Shown here: positions 54,413 to 62,410 of the stretch, one piece after another
Layout: the number at the start of each line of letters is the position of its first letter
Position numbering within the stretch: the stretch's first letter is position 1
NCBI RefSeq assembly: GCF_018966525.1
Contig: NZ_CP076607.1
Coordinates: 5,803,721-5,867,720 of the forward strand
DNA from: Paenibacillus sophorae
Lineage (GTDB): Bacteria; Bacillota; Bacilli; Paenibacillales; Paenibacillaceae
Direction: 5' to 3'
DNA: 64,000 nt
Position numbers and translations under genes: made by a program
Notes under the pieces: generated by a model
Databases searched by the model: none
Told to the model about the DNA's origin: nothing
Seen by the model: only the letters and a program-made list of their open reading frames with translations

Positions 54413-54922
54413 TCATTTCAAATATCTTAAGAGATAGATATTGCCAACTCTTTTCATCAGAGACTCTTTCCCGCGTCGTCCGCTCACAGATGCTGGTATC
54501 TTCGGTTCAGTAGCGGCTCGATCAAAACTCCAGCCGTATTTGTTTACTCGTTCCTTGAAAAGATCGTATGAAATGCCGTTGCTTTCTGCTATAGCAATCA
54601 TTTCAAGCGGGTACGTTCGACGGTCTTTGTTTTGCTGGCACAGGCGATCAACCTTGTCTATGAGTGGCTCGGTGGCGGCTCTCTCCGGTTCCCATCCAGA
54701 GACGCGCACTCTTTTGTAAAACGCATTGGAGGGGATGCCGTTCTGTTCCGCAATACGTCTCCACTTCAGCAGATTTGTTTTTTTCTGAACAGGCTCATTG
54801 ATTGCTCGTTCCTTTGCCCATCCTCTATCGCGTATCCGCTTTTCAAGAGTACGGCTCGTTATTCCGTTAGCCGCCGCCCGCTCGTATTCTTCTGGTGTGA
54901 TATACCATTCATAATCCTGCAA
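54413..54922 (-). CDS. Triple-repeat protein (GI...R...GW...ERA.TEP repeats)
   Basis: 169 aa from TTG 54922 with GGGAGGTG upstream. It contains three copies of a ~45-residue unit of the form xxNGIxxxxFxxRxxxxGWxxERAxTEP (ANGITSRTLEKRIRDRGWAK; then QNGIPSNAFYKRVRVSGWEP; then SNGISYDLFKERVNKYGWSF). The unit resembles helix-turn-helix repeats often seen in phage proteins, so DNA binding is plausible. It is not a nuclease by any motif I can see. Confidence 0.65.
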   Translation of the reverse strand: MQDYEWYITPEEYERAAANGITSRTLEKRIRDRGWAKERAINEPVQKKTNLLKWRRIAEQNGIPSNAFYKRVRVSGWEPERAATEPLIDKVDRLCQQNKDRRTYPLEMIAIAESNGISYDLFKERVNKYGWSFDRAATEPKIPASVSGRRGKESLMKRVGNIYLLRYLK

Positions 54923-54933
54923 GACGGCACCTC

Positions 54934-54956
54934 CCGGAATAATATTTGGAATAATT
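54934..54956 (-). repeat. Tandem ATTATTCC leader motif (second copy)
   Basis: ATTATTCC-AAAT-ATTATTCC directly precedes the GGGAGG site of the triple-repeat gene, the same design as at 54369-54392. Confidence 0.7.
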
Positions 54957-54972
54957 CCTGCTCATTTTGCTG

Positions 54973-55293
54973 TTACAAGTGCTCGCCGGGGTACAGTTCC
55001 TCCAAAACCTCGCTCAGAGCCGCCCTAACCTCAAGCATGTTCCCTTCTGCACAATTCCATGTCCAGGATAGCGCTGCCGCTGCTGCACCTTTCAGTCTAC
55101 CTTCTCGCACATGTGCTTCTGCCAATTCCGTAGCAAGGATCTGATTAGCGCCCAATTCCTTAAGCGCAGCAGTCTTATTACTCTCATTCCCAATTCTGAC
55201 GTATATCTGTCCACCAAGGATCAACACGCCCGCGTATGCCCCAACAGTCACTGATCCAATCACCGCAAATATCAAAATTATCAGATCCACCAT
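54973..55293 (-). CDS. Membrane protein, hypothetical
   Basis: 106 aa. One N-terminal membrane span (ILIFAVIGSVTVGAYAGVLI) then a helical soluble part rich in Ala/Glu (ATELAEAHVREGRLKGAAAA). ATG 55293 is 3 nt after the neighbour's stop. Function unknown. Confidence 0.55.
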   Translation of the reverse strand: MVDLIILIFAVIGSVTVGAYAGVLILGGQIYVRIGNESNKTAALKELGANQILATELAEAHVREGRLKGAAAAALSWTWNCAEGNMLEVRAALSEVLEELYPGEHL

Positions 55294-55296
55294 ATA

Positions 55297-55893
55297 TCAG
55301 CGCTCCCCAGGATCAACCAACTGATCCGCAATGAAGAAGTTACCGTAATTGTCCCGCTCCCCTTTCGGAGCTGCCGGCCGCACTGTGTGAGCTGTACCAC
55401 ATTTCCGGCAGTTCACGATCATTTGATCGGGCGGGATGTAATCCGTTCCTTTATCCCGGCAGGCTTGATTCTTGCACCAGTACCGGAGCCGATAATGCGG
55501 AACGCCATCTTTCAGCTTGATTCCGGTTTCGTACCAGTCCGGCTTATCACCGCCTATTCTTTCGCCTATCGGCATTTGCAGCGTCCGGTCTGAGCCAATC
55601 AAGGGTGGTTTTCCGGGCTTGTCCGGCTCGGAGGCACCCTCAAATTGAGGACCACCGGAGGTTGAAGCGCGCTCTGCGGGACGATCAGAAGCTGGCAGCG
55701 TGATCGGCGTTTGCTGGATAGGCGCAATAGTCGGAATCTTGACTTCAACTGCTGCCGCCTGTTCAATTTCTCTCACTCCGAAGAAGCGCATCAGCCGTTC
55801 GATGGCCGTTTGCTTGTGATTATCGGTCGCTGCTTCCATTTCCAATTCTGCGTTTTTATTGCCCTGGCTCATAATCAATTTCAGGTATCCCAT
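55297..55893 (-). CDS. Hypothetical protein with C-terminal zinc ribbon
   Basis: 198 aa. A Pro/Ser/Thr-rich middle is followed by a zinc-ribbon-like pattern CKNQAC (near 143) and CRKCG (near 165). The ribbon suggests nucleic-acid or protein binding. Located in the early-to-replication region; otherwise unrecognised. Confidence 0.55.
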   Translation of the reverse strand: MGYLKLIMSQGNKNAELEMEAATDNHKQTAIERLMRFFGVREIEQAAAVEVKIPTIAPIQQTPITLPASDRPAERASTSGGPQFEGASEPDKPGKPPLIGSDRTLQMPIGERIGGDKPDWYETGIKLKDGVPHYRLRYWCKNQACRDKGTDYIPPDQMIVNCRKCGTAHTVRPAAPKGERDNYGNFFIADQLVDPGER

Positions 55894-55918
55894 ACTTGCG
55901 CCTCTTTTCTGGATATAT

Positions 55919-56383
55919 TTAGATTATGTTGCAACGCACCCGCCGAGCCCGCCGTCCGCTTATTTCAGGCAGAGTTTCTACTGCTTTCTCTCGCGCCCGG
56001 TGCTCGATCTTGTGTCCTAAGTCCTTCCGGACCCGGATGGTGTAAAAGCGCTGAGATTGCGCCTGAATTACGGAATTGATATCTTGAAAGGCTTTGCTTA
56101 GGTCGCCGACCATTCCTTTTTGCCGCTTAAGGTAATCCACCAGCGGTTGCAGTTGCTCGATCTCCTCTTTTGCCTTCCGACGGCGCCAGCGGACTTCTCC
56201 AAGCTGCTCCCCGATCTCCCGGCGCTGCTGAGTGGATAAGGGCATCAGCTCGAGCGCATGATTTAGATCGTTGCATTCGTCGGTCAAACGCTGCTCATCC
56301 TTTTCGCATTTCTCGTAAGCGGATCTCACCGCTTTGATAATATCCAGCAATTGGCGTGTGGCTTCGTGTGCTGTCAGTTCCAT
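55919..56383 (-). CDS. Coiled-coil hypothetical protein
   Basis: 154 aa from ATG 56383, overlapping the neighbour's TGA (TGATG). Strong heptad pattern (CEKDEQRLTDECNDLNHALE, REIGEQLGEVRWRRRKAKEE) and a basic C-terminus. Structural or regulatory coiled coil; the family is unknown. Confidence 0.55.
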   Translation of the reverse strand: MELTAHEATRQLLDIIKAVRSAYEKCEKDEQRLTDECNDLNHALELMPLSTQQRREIGEQLGEVRWRRRKAKEEIEQLQPLVDYLKRQKGMVGDLSKAFQDINSVIQAQSQRFYTIRVRKDLGHKIEHRAREKAVETLPEISGRRARRVRCNII

Positions 56384-56847
56384 CAAATCCGCTCCTCTTC
56401 CGCAGCGGCTGGCTCCTGCAGATAAGCCATCCCACAGCCCTGCACCCGGCGGGAGTGGTAATATTCCCAAACGCCATTCATTCCCCATGGACTGGCGAAC
56501 GGAATGACCACGCGAATGAATTGAATCATATCCCAGTATGACGCGCCGTTGAAGTTCACTCGGTCAATCTCAGCCAGTTCGTATACTGCCTTGCACAACT
56601 CGTACACCGCCCATTTGTCGTGCGGCTTGATCCGGACCAGCTTCCGGCGGGCCGCGATTTCATTCAGGGCGCGGTTTCTCTGGATGCCTGCCCACTGAAC
56701 AGCTGGCTTAGCCTTCAGATCCCGCACCCAGGCATCTACATCATTTCTGATTTCACCTATTTTTCGAAGCCCTCTTTCTTGAACAGGTGCCGGATTTACC
56801 GGTTCAAGCAGTCGCTTTTGACTATGGGGATGAAATAAGTTCAACAT
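56383..56847 (-). CDS. Hypothetical phage protein
   Basis: 154 aa from ATG 56847 with AGGAGGTTG upstream; longer starts overlap the neighbour. The C-terminal half (NFNGASYWDMIQFIRVVIPF, NGVWEYYHSRRVQGCGM) is distinct but I cannot name a family. Part of the operon after the helicase gene. Confidence 0.55.
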   Translation of the reverse strand: MLNLFHPHSQKRLLEPVNPAPVQERGLRKIGEIRNDVDAWVRDLKAKPAVQWAGIQRNRALNEIAARRKLVRIKPHDKWAVYELCKAVYELAEIDRVNFNGASYWDMIQFIRVVIPFASPWGMNGVWEYYHSRRVQGCGMAYLQEPAAAEEERI

Positions 56848-56851
56848 AGGT

Positions 56852-57223
56852 TCAACCTCCTCGTTTTTGGCTTTCTTGCAATCGTCCAACCAAAGCGTCA
56901 TAAAGCCGCATGTATTCGGGATACTTTGGATCGTCCTTACTTGTCGAATCTAGCAACTCAGCACCTTTAAGAATCCGCTGCTGAAGTCTCTCCTGATGAT
57001 AGGCTGCCAGTTCTTTGAAAAGTCGGTCGAAGTGGTCGCAAATCTCGCTTTTCGACTCAGCTAAACAATCCTCTGTCATGAATCGCTGATAAGTGACCTC
57101 GTCCATTTCTTTGCTGTCAAAAGCAGCCTGCACCTGCCGGATTAAGATTTCCTGATACTGCGCAACGAGCCGGCCCTTATCTTCTGTATTCCAACTCCGT
57201 GATTCGCTGCGTTTGTCGGTCAT
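56852..57223 (-). CDS. Hypothetical helical protein
   Basis: 123 aa from ATG 57223 (GTGGAG upstream), starting inside the helicase 3' end. Almost all helical (QYQEILIRQVQAAFDSKEMD, DHFDRLFKELAAYHQERLQQ). It may be a helicase accessory given the overlap, but no evidence beyond position. Confidence 0.5.
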   Translation of the reverse strand: MTDKRSESRSWNTEDKGRLVAQYQEILIRQVQAAFDSKEMDEVTYQRFMTEDCLAESKSEICDHFDRLFKELAAYHQERLQQRILKGAELLDSTSKDDPKYPEYMRLYDALVGRLQESQKRGG

Positions 57224-58457
57224 ACATCAGCTCCACCTTCCCGCGGCTTCCATTGCGCTGCTTCGTGAAATTGACTTCCAGAATGCCTTTGCTGGATGAA
57301 GTCGGTTCGTAGTAATCGTCCCGGTACAGCAAGGCGATGACATCGGCAGAAGTTTCAATGCCAGTGCTTCCGGCCAGGTCAGCATTCCCGGGACGCTTAT
57401 CCTTCCGATCCTCAACACCGCGCACGACCTGGGAAAGCCCCATCACATGACAGTCCATTTCCTGCGCCCCCGCCCGCAGTTTCCGACAGACCCTAGCAAG
57501 GGCGCTGCCGCCGTTATCGTTCGACTCTCCTTGCTCCCGAACGTCCTGAAGATAATCCACCACTACGAAATCAAGGCCCTGCGTCCGCTTTAGCCGCCGC
57601 ATTTCGTCCACGATGTAGTCAGCCGACACGGCCCGGGTATCGTCGATGTATAGGGAGGTCAGCCGCTTCTTTTCACGAACCATGTGTTCGGTGTAAAAAT
57701 GCTTCGGTAGCTGCCCGGTCCGGAATTGTTCAAAATCGACCTGAAGAATGTTCGCCATCATGCGGTTGAAAAGCTGCCTCTTCGCCATTTCCAAACTGAA
57801 CATCGCACACTTATGCCCCTTGGCGTTCAGACGCATCAGCATTTCAAGCACAAAGGCTGTCTTGCCCATGCTCGTCCGGGCACCGATTACGGAAAAATCT
57901 TGCCGATGCCATCCTGTCGTCATCTTGTCGATGGAGTACATGCCGCTCAGAAGCCCAAATGCCTTTTTCGGGTCCTCCACAATTTCGAGGATGTAATCCA
58001 CCCAGCCGTCAACATCCTTATCCGGCGTGCTCCCGTCCTTGCTCTCGCTGGTGAAAAGAGAGAGTGACCGCTGCTGGAGAACACGAAGGACGTCATCCGG
58101 GTTGTTCTCGTCATTGACCTTGCCGAGCGTTTCAAGAGACAGGGATTTCAATTCTTCGGCCAGGACGTCTTTTTTGAGCTGCTGAATCAGGGAAGGCAAT
58201 CGACTTTCGCTGATGAAAGTGCCGCGCAGGTCATGCAGCAGTTTTATGCGATCTACGGGGATGCGAGAAGCGATCCCCCGGAAGCTCAGTTCTTCAGCGG
58301 CGTCCGTTTCCTGGATGATCCGGTAAAGCCAATCCAGTTCCTTGAAATGCTCCGGCGTCAGCCCATGTTTATATCCCGGGTAAAGGGAGGGGTCTTTCAA
58401 AAGCGCCCCCAGCACTTCTTCATGTGGTTCCGCTGCTCTGCCCGTAAAGTCTGTCAT
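57177..58457 (-). CDS. DnaB-type replicative helicase
   Basis: 426 aa. It has the N-terminal DnaB domain, Walker A GARTSMGKTAF (near 190), Walker B DFVVVDYLQDV and the Arg-finger side motif (GLSQVVRGVEDRKDKRPGNA). It unwinds DNA for phage replication and is loaded by the upstream O-like protein. The initiator gene ends within its first codons (37-nt overlap). Confidence 0.93.
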   Translation of the reverse strand: MTDFTGRAAEPHEEVLGALLKDPSLYPGYKHGLTPEHFKELDWLYRIIQETDAAEELSFRGIASRIPVDRIKLLHDLRGTFISESRLPSLIQQLKKDVLAEELKSLSLETLGKVNDENNPDDVLRVLQQRSLSLFTSESKDGSTPDKDVDGWVDYILEIVEDPKKAFGLLSGMYSIDKMTTGWHRQDFSVIGARTSMGKTAFVLEMLMRLNAKGHKCAMFSLEMAKRQLFNRMMANILQVDFEQFRTGQLPKHFYTEHMVREKKRLTSLYIDDTRAVSADYIVDEMRRLKRTQGLDFVVVDYLQDVREQGESNDNGGSALARVCRKLRAGAQEMDCHVMGLSQVVRGVEDRKDKRPGNADLAGSTGIETSADVIALLYRDDYYEPTSSSKGILEVNFTKQRNGSRGKVELMYDRQTQRITELEYRR

Positions 58458-59412
58458 AGAATTCTTGATCCTCCTTGGTTACTTTGATTTTCTCAAGAGG
58501 CGGTGCTTTGCTCTGACCTGCAGTCTGATCAACCAAGCCATCACCTTCGGCGAAATCGTCCCACCCCTGTTGATTAACGAACGTGGCTCCGTCTTTAAAA
58601 TACCTGTTGACTCGTTTGCAGTAAGATATATAATTCCGTGTTCCTGTCATGACCTTCTCAAAATCTAAATCAGGTGCAAGCTTGATGAATTTCTCCTGCG
58701 CCTTTTTCTTGCCAACCTTCTTCGGATACAAATTCCAAAATTCATCGAATTGAGCTATATATATATCTTTACTGTCTTTAAAAGATGTATTTAGAGCGGC
58801 TGTATCCCGCGCCCCGCTTGGGTTTGACGACTCTCCGTCTTCCCTTTTCGGGAAGTTTTTTTCAATATTTCTTCCCTTTTCGGGAAGTTCGGCAGAAAAT
58901 TCAGCTTCCCGTTTTGGGAAGTTATTACCTGACGGAAAGTTCCCCTTTTGGGAAGTTTTTTTGCGACTAAAAGTTACCGTTCTGGGAAGTTTTCCTTTCT
59001 TCAATCGAAGCCTTGGGGCAGGTTTTGGTTCATCTACCGATTTGCACTTTTTCGACACTTCGATGTTCAAATGAATCAATTCCTTGAATCGTTCATCGTC
59101 CCAGCCCTTCACCGGAGATATCTGCCAAAACTCAAAATCTTCGTTAAAACGATACTCGTTCCCATTTCGGAAAATCACCTTGCAGGCGGCCAGGTGTTTC
59201 AGTTCATCGCCCGCCTTGTTCTCCCCTACACCGCAGAGGGCAAAGTCCTTCTGTCTCGGTACAACAGCAACAGTCTGATTACAGCCGTAAGAGAGTCGCC
59301 AGAGGAACATGAGAACGTCCTTCTGGCGCTTTGTGAAATCCCGGCGAATGACCTCGTCCCATATCTGATTTGCAATTCCTACATAGCCGCGTTTTCTGCG
59401 AGAGTCGGTCAC
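58420..59412 (-). CDS. Phage replication initiator (lambda O-like)
   Basis: 330 aa from GTG 59412 (GTG 59421 is the alternative). The N-terminal winged helix (VGIANQIWDEVIRRDFTKRQ, then KDVLMFLWRLSYGCNQTVAV) is the Rep/O-protein DNA-binding domain. The middle of the gene (58839-58991) carries five palindromic iterons, and the C-terminus (DEFWNLYPKKVGKKKAQEKF) contacts the helicase side in related proteins. The origin is inside the gene, as in lambda. Confidence 0.88.
   Translation of the reverse strand: MTDSRRKRGYVGIANQIWDEVIRRDFTKRQKDVLMFLWRLSYGCNQTVAVVPRQKDFALCGVGENKAGDELKHLAACKVIFRNGNEYRFNEDFEFWQISPVKGWDDERFKELIHLNIEVSKKCKSVDEPKPAPRLRLKKGKLPRTVTFSRKKTSQKGNFPSGNNFPKREAEFSAELPEKGRNIEKNFPKREDGESSNPSGARDTAALNTSFKDSKDIYIAQFDEFWNLYPKKVGKKKAQEKFIKLAPDLDFEKVMTGTRNYISYCKRVNRYFKDGATFVNQQGWDDFAEGDGLVDQTAGQSKAPPLEKIKVTKEDQEFYDRLYGQSSGTT
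58839..58991. repeat. Replication origin: five 19-bp palindromic iterons
   Basis: Copies of CTTCCCxTTTTxGGGAAGTT-type sequence (19 nt) end at 58857, 58889, 58923, 58957 and 58991, spaced 32, 34, 34 and 34 nt. They code NFPKRE, ELPEKG, NFPKRE, TSQKGN and KLPRTV, so all three frames are used; the conservation is therefore of DNA, not protein. The initiator of the same gene is the likely ligand. Confidence 0.88.
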
Positions 59413-59421
59413 CCGCCTCAC

Positions 59422-59703
59422 CTACTCTTTCTGTCTAACAATTTGTGATGGTTCCCCCGCTTCTCCATTCCTCAAAATAGACATAGCTTCAAGCTCCGAA
59501 ATGCCCAGGCTCTCAATGAACTCCCGCTCGGCACACAGGCATGTATATTCCTGCTCCATCGCCCGGTAAACCGCCGTATTACGCGCCCGGCCGTCGGGGC
59601 ACACCTCGTCCAATTCATCCATCATGTGGCTGACCGCTTCAGCGCGATCCTCAACCGCGCAAAATCTTTGAAGCAGTTGATCGACCAACATCCGCTCAGG
59701 CAT
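59422..59703 (-). CDS. Hypothetical helical protein
   Basis: 93 aa from ATG 59703 (GGAGGTGCGCC). Helical, with CPDGRARNTAVYRAMEQEY and ISELEAMSILRNGEAG. Immediately upstream of the initiator. The family is not recognised. Confidence 0.55.
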   Translation of the reverse strand: MPERMLVDQLLQRFCAVEDRAEAVSHMMDELDEVCPDGRARNTAVYRAMEQEYTCLCAEREFIESLGISELEAMSILRNGEAGEPSQIVRQKE

Positions 59704-59962
59704 GGCGCACCTCCCCGAACACAGTCATCAAAAACGATTCAATCTCATATCCCAACTGAATGCGCCAAACGATCTGTTCAAGCAGCTCCAGCATGGCATC
59801 ATATCCGATCTGAGAATCCATCGCAGACAGTTCTTTCATGAACGCTGAGACGGGCTGATTATAGAACCCGCTCCAGTCATAATTCAGGTGGTGGTACCGG
59901 TCCTCAAAATCGGCATTTGGAAGCATGGGAGGGCGTACATATTCATGCGTCTCCAGGCTCAT
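59696..59962 (-). CDS. Hypothetical phage protein
   Basis: 88 aa from ATG 59962 (GGGGGTGTACGG). It has YHHLNYDWSGFYNQPVSAFM and LLEQIVWRIQLGYEIESFLM. Overlaps both neighbours by a few nt. The family is unknown to me. Confidence 0.55.
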   Translation of the reverse strand: MSLETHEYVRPPMLPNADFEDRYHHLNYDWSGFYNQPVSAFMKELSAMDSQIGYDAMLELLEQIVWRIQLGYEIESFLMTVFGEVRHA

Positions 59963-60326
59963 CCGTACACCCCCGGGTCCAATTTTCAAAGACGTTGAGT
60001 GCTGGGTCGCTATGCCACTCCGCATAGGCTCCGCTGGAACATTGAGCGGAAACGAACAGGCCGTTTCGGTCTTTCCCGGTAATTACGTTGAGGGAATGAC
60101 TCGGAAGCCGGTACAGTGCTACTACAACAATTTTGAGAATAGAGAGTAAAAAGTGTTGCTGAAGGTCAATGTTCCCGCTGGATTGCCCAAGCCTTTCTTC
60201 CAGGCTTTGCAGCACATCACTAACGCCGCTCTCAGCCACGAAACTTTGAAGTTGCTCGGCCGCTTCATCTGCCAATTCCAAGGTTTTTTGCCGATCCAGA
60301 TCGTTCGGGAAAATAATTGTTGTCAT
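59943..60326 (-). CDS. AYAEWH-motif protein 1
   Basis: 127 aa from ATG 60326 (GGGAGGTGCGGGG). It ends with GAYAEWHSDPALNVFENWTRG. The next gene codes a protein with the same kind of ending (GAYAEWHTDPMRNEFSCWDRE) and similar helical plan, so they are probably ancient duplicates. Function unknown. Confidence 0.6.
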   Translation of the reverse strand: MTTIIFPNDLDRQKTLELADEAAEQLQSFVAESGVSDVLQSLEERLGQSSGNIDLQQHFLLSILKIVVVALYRLPSHSLNVITGKDRNGLFVSAQCSSGAYAEWHSDPALNVFENWTRGCTDEPGDA

Positions 60327-60712
60327 CCCCGCACCTCCCGGTCCCAGCAACTGAATTCGTTTCGCATCGGGTCAGTGTGCCATTCTGCATAGGCCCCTAG
60401 ACCCGAAAGAAGTTGAGCAGATATTACAGGTTCAAAGGGGGACGAAACTTCGTCCTCCCGATCATCCAAATTCGTATATACATCAAGCGTCTCTCCGTAG
60501 CGCACATACTCTTCCCATACAACAGCGCGTGCAATAGGCAAGAGAAGGCGCCAGCAACGCATACGGTCCTCTGAATGACGCTTATCGATATCAGACTTCA
60601 AGGAAGACAGCAGCCCGCTTACACCGTGCAATCGCGTGACTTCACGCATGGATGACTTGACCCATTCCGAAGCCTGGGCAGAAGGTTGGTCCTTGCGAAT
60701 GGCAATACTCAT
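60323..60712 (-). CDS. AYAEWH-motif protein 2
   Basis: 129 aa from ATG 60712. A helical protein (LSSLKSDIDKRHSEDRMRCW) with the C-terminal motif shared with its neighbour (see 59943). Overlaps neighbours on both sides, so part of the early operon. Confidence 0.6.
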   Translation of the reverse strand: MSIAIRKDQPSAQASEWVKSSMREVTRLHGVSGLLSSLKSDIDKRHSEDRMRCWRLLLPIARAVVWEEYVRYGETLDVYTNLDDREDEVSSPFEPVISAQLLSGLGAYAEWHTDPMRNEFSCWDREVRG

Positions 60713-61011
60713 ATCGCCGCACCCACTTTCTCTTTGCGCACCGATTCTGCGTATTGTACATACTGCTCTTTAAGGCCGCGGGCCTCGATAAAGTTATGCT
60801 GCACGGTGGAAACATTGCAAAGATGGGAAAACATGTCGTTCTTATTAGCCTGTATCTCTTGCAGCCGATCTTCCGCCGCATCCAGCCTTGTTTTCAGATC
60901 CCTTACCTGATGCTCTAACATAATTTGATAAGCCAGCTCCATGCGCTTTTGTCTGCGCTTTTTGGCAGACTCTATACCCATAGGCATCAAGCGAAGAAGG
61001 AATTTTTTCAT
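60709..61011 (-). CDS. Coiled-coil hypothetical protein
   Basis: 100 aa from ATG 61011 behind GGGAGCG; the longer frame overlaps the XRE gene and is not believed. Basic N-terminus (MKKFLLRLMPMGIESAKKRR) and coiled coil (LEHQVRDLKTRLDAAEDRLQ). Function unknown. Confidence 0.5.
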   Translation of the reverse strand: MKKFLLRLMPMGIESAKKRRQKRMELAYQIMLEHQVRDLKTRLDAAEDRLQEIQANKNDMFSHLCNVSTVQHNFIEARGLKEQYVQYAESVRKEKVGAAI

Positions 61012-61114
61012 AAAATTTACACGCTCCCATGAATGGGTAGCCTCTTGACGCGAATGATCGAATGACGATATAATGGCGCCAAGAGTTACCCATATGATTG
61101 AATTTATGATCGTC

Positions 61115-61465
61115 TTAACCGCGCCCCGCCAAGGATGTGTTAAGGCGATTTTGCTTTTCAGCCGCATAATGCTCAGCTCTGACTCGATGAAGATCGGCTT
61201 CGTCGCCCCACCAGACATGGTTTATGCCAATCTGATAAACCTGCATACAGAGTTTTATCAGCGCAATGATGTTTGTCCCCGCGCAGTTTTCCTCCCACTT
61301 TTTCAATGTCCGAACCGTGATACCAACCGCCTTTGCCGCATCTTCCAGCGACATATGAGCGTTCAATCTCGCTTCCCGCAGGCTGATCGGGAACCTGCCT
61401 TCTGCAAGATGGCGGCGAAGCAACTTAATTGACTGTTGTTGCCGGTTTTGGTTATTCGGCGACAT
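61115..61465 (-). CDS. XRE-family HTH regulator
   Basis: 116 aa from ATG 61465 (GGAGGGGAAAAGCG). A lambda-type HTH (LREARLNAHMSLEDAAKAVG, VRTLKKWEENC) is at ~28-65. It belongs to the early operon; a Cro-like or accessory role is possible. Confidence 0.8.
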   Translation of the reverse strand: MSPNNQNRQQQSIKLLRRHLAEGRFPISLREARLNAHMSLEDAAKAVGITVRTLKKWEENCAGTNIIALIKLCMQVYQIGINHVWWGDEADLHRVRAEHYAAEKQNRLNTSLAGRG

Positions 61466-61715
61466 CGCTTTTCCCCTCCTTCTCCGCTCGTCTCATTTGC
61501 ATGAACGGATACGTAAATGCCCCCTCATACTCGATGACCAATTCGGCCAACTTCGACAGCTGTTCCAACAGTTCCGGCTTGTCTGCAAGATCGTCATTTT
61601 GGATGGACATCATGATCCCGAACAGGCGGCTTTTGATATCGGCCATATAAACCAAATCGTTGCAGTCAATCCGTCTCATGCTCCCTACTTTTGCTGGCTG
61701 TGCAGGATTAGTCAC
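61452..61715 (-). CDS. Hypothetical early protein
   Basis: 87 aa from GTG 61715, chosen because AGGAGGG lies 9-10 nt upstream. The sequence has DLVYMADIKSRLFGIMMSIQ and ELLEQLSKLAELVIEYEGAF. The family is unknown. Confidence 0.5.
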   Translation of the reverse strand: MTNPAQPAKVGSMRRIDCNDLVYMADIKSRLFGIMMSIQNDDLADKPELLEQLSKLAELVIEYEGAFTYPFMQMRRAEKEGKSDVAE

Positions 61716-62319
61716 GGGCTTTAACCCTCCTACTTTGAACAATTTTCAAATGCTTAGGCCGCGGCTTCCGGACCGGAAAGGAACGGCCATTCGGATCAAC
61801 CATGAATTGCCTTCCGCTCGGGTCAGTATGCATCGTGTACATTGGGACCCCTTTGTCTGCTAACCATTCCTCCATTATCCCGGGTTGCCCTTGAGCCCTC
61901 CGCATGTCACTCATGAGGCTCATATAACGAACCAAGAACTCTCCCATTTCCCAATTCCCGTAATCCCAAATGAAGTGATGCGGGTCGCTGATCGGCTTGT
62001 CCCATCCGTGTTCCTCGATCATTTTTACTGTGGTGAAGTAGTCCTTTATCTGCCATCGTTCCCCATCGTAAAATTTGGCGATCGGGAATACCTGAACGAG
62101 CCTGCGAGGGGTGATGAGAGTCATGCAGGCCATTACGCCTTCAAACAAGGTGAGTCTATGGCGAATTCCTTCAAGCGTACTGGCGCCGTCCCGTTCTCTG
62201 TTTGCCAGCCGCACACCGTAGAGAATGGATTGATCCAATGCGATAGGATCGGGAATTTCACAGAATGCTTTCGGGATTGCGGTCATGAAGGCTTTACGAA
62301 AAATCTCCAGTTTATCCAT
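61708..62319 (-). CDS. Hypothetical early protein
   Basis: 203 aa from ATG 62319 (AAAGGAACG upstream). It has IPDPIALDQSILYGVRLANR, CMTLITPRRLVQVFPIAKFY, and a GNWEMGEFLVRYMSLMSD region. The last 40 residues are basic. Reminiscent of many early phage proteins, but I do not assign a family. Confidence 0.55.
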   Translation of the reverse strand: MDKLEIFRKAFMTAIPKAFCEIPDPIALDQSILYGVRLANRERDGASTLEGIRHRLTLFEGVMACMTLITPRRLVQVFPIAKFYDGERWQIKDYFTTVKMIEEHGWDKPISDPHHFIWDYGNWEMGEFLVRYMSLMSDMRRAQGQPGIMEEWLADKGVPMYTMHTDPSGRQFMVDPNGRSFPVRKPRPKHLKIVQSRRVKARD

Positions 62320-62410
62320 GAGCACGTTCCTTTCGGATGATATTTTTGACGATGACGGCGTGCTGCACTGGATGGTTGAACCAAAGGCGGGCCAGATGTT
62401 CAAGAGTCAA
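62312..62410 (-). CDS. Possible 32-residue protein
   Basis: TTG 62408-62410 (GGGGGTG upstream) opens a 32-codon frame that overlaps the Rha-type stop and the next ATG (ATGGATAA). Its product (LTLEHLARLWFNHPVQHAVI and on) looks protein-like. It may be real or a coupling device. Confidence 0.3.
   Translation of the reverse strand: MTLEHLARLWFNHPVQHAVIVKNIIRKERAHG

Noticed and set aside
58210..58216. CTGATGA, considered as a second hammerhead core (also at about 62776)
   Set aside because: No GAAA and no matching stems around them; they are codons of the helicase and Rha-type genes (antisense).
58839..58991. Repeats in the initiator as protein repeats
   Set aside because: The copies are in different reading frames and spell different peptides, so they cannot be protein repeats.
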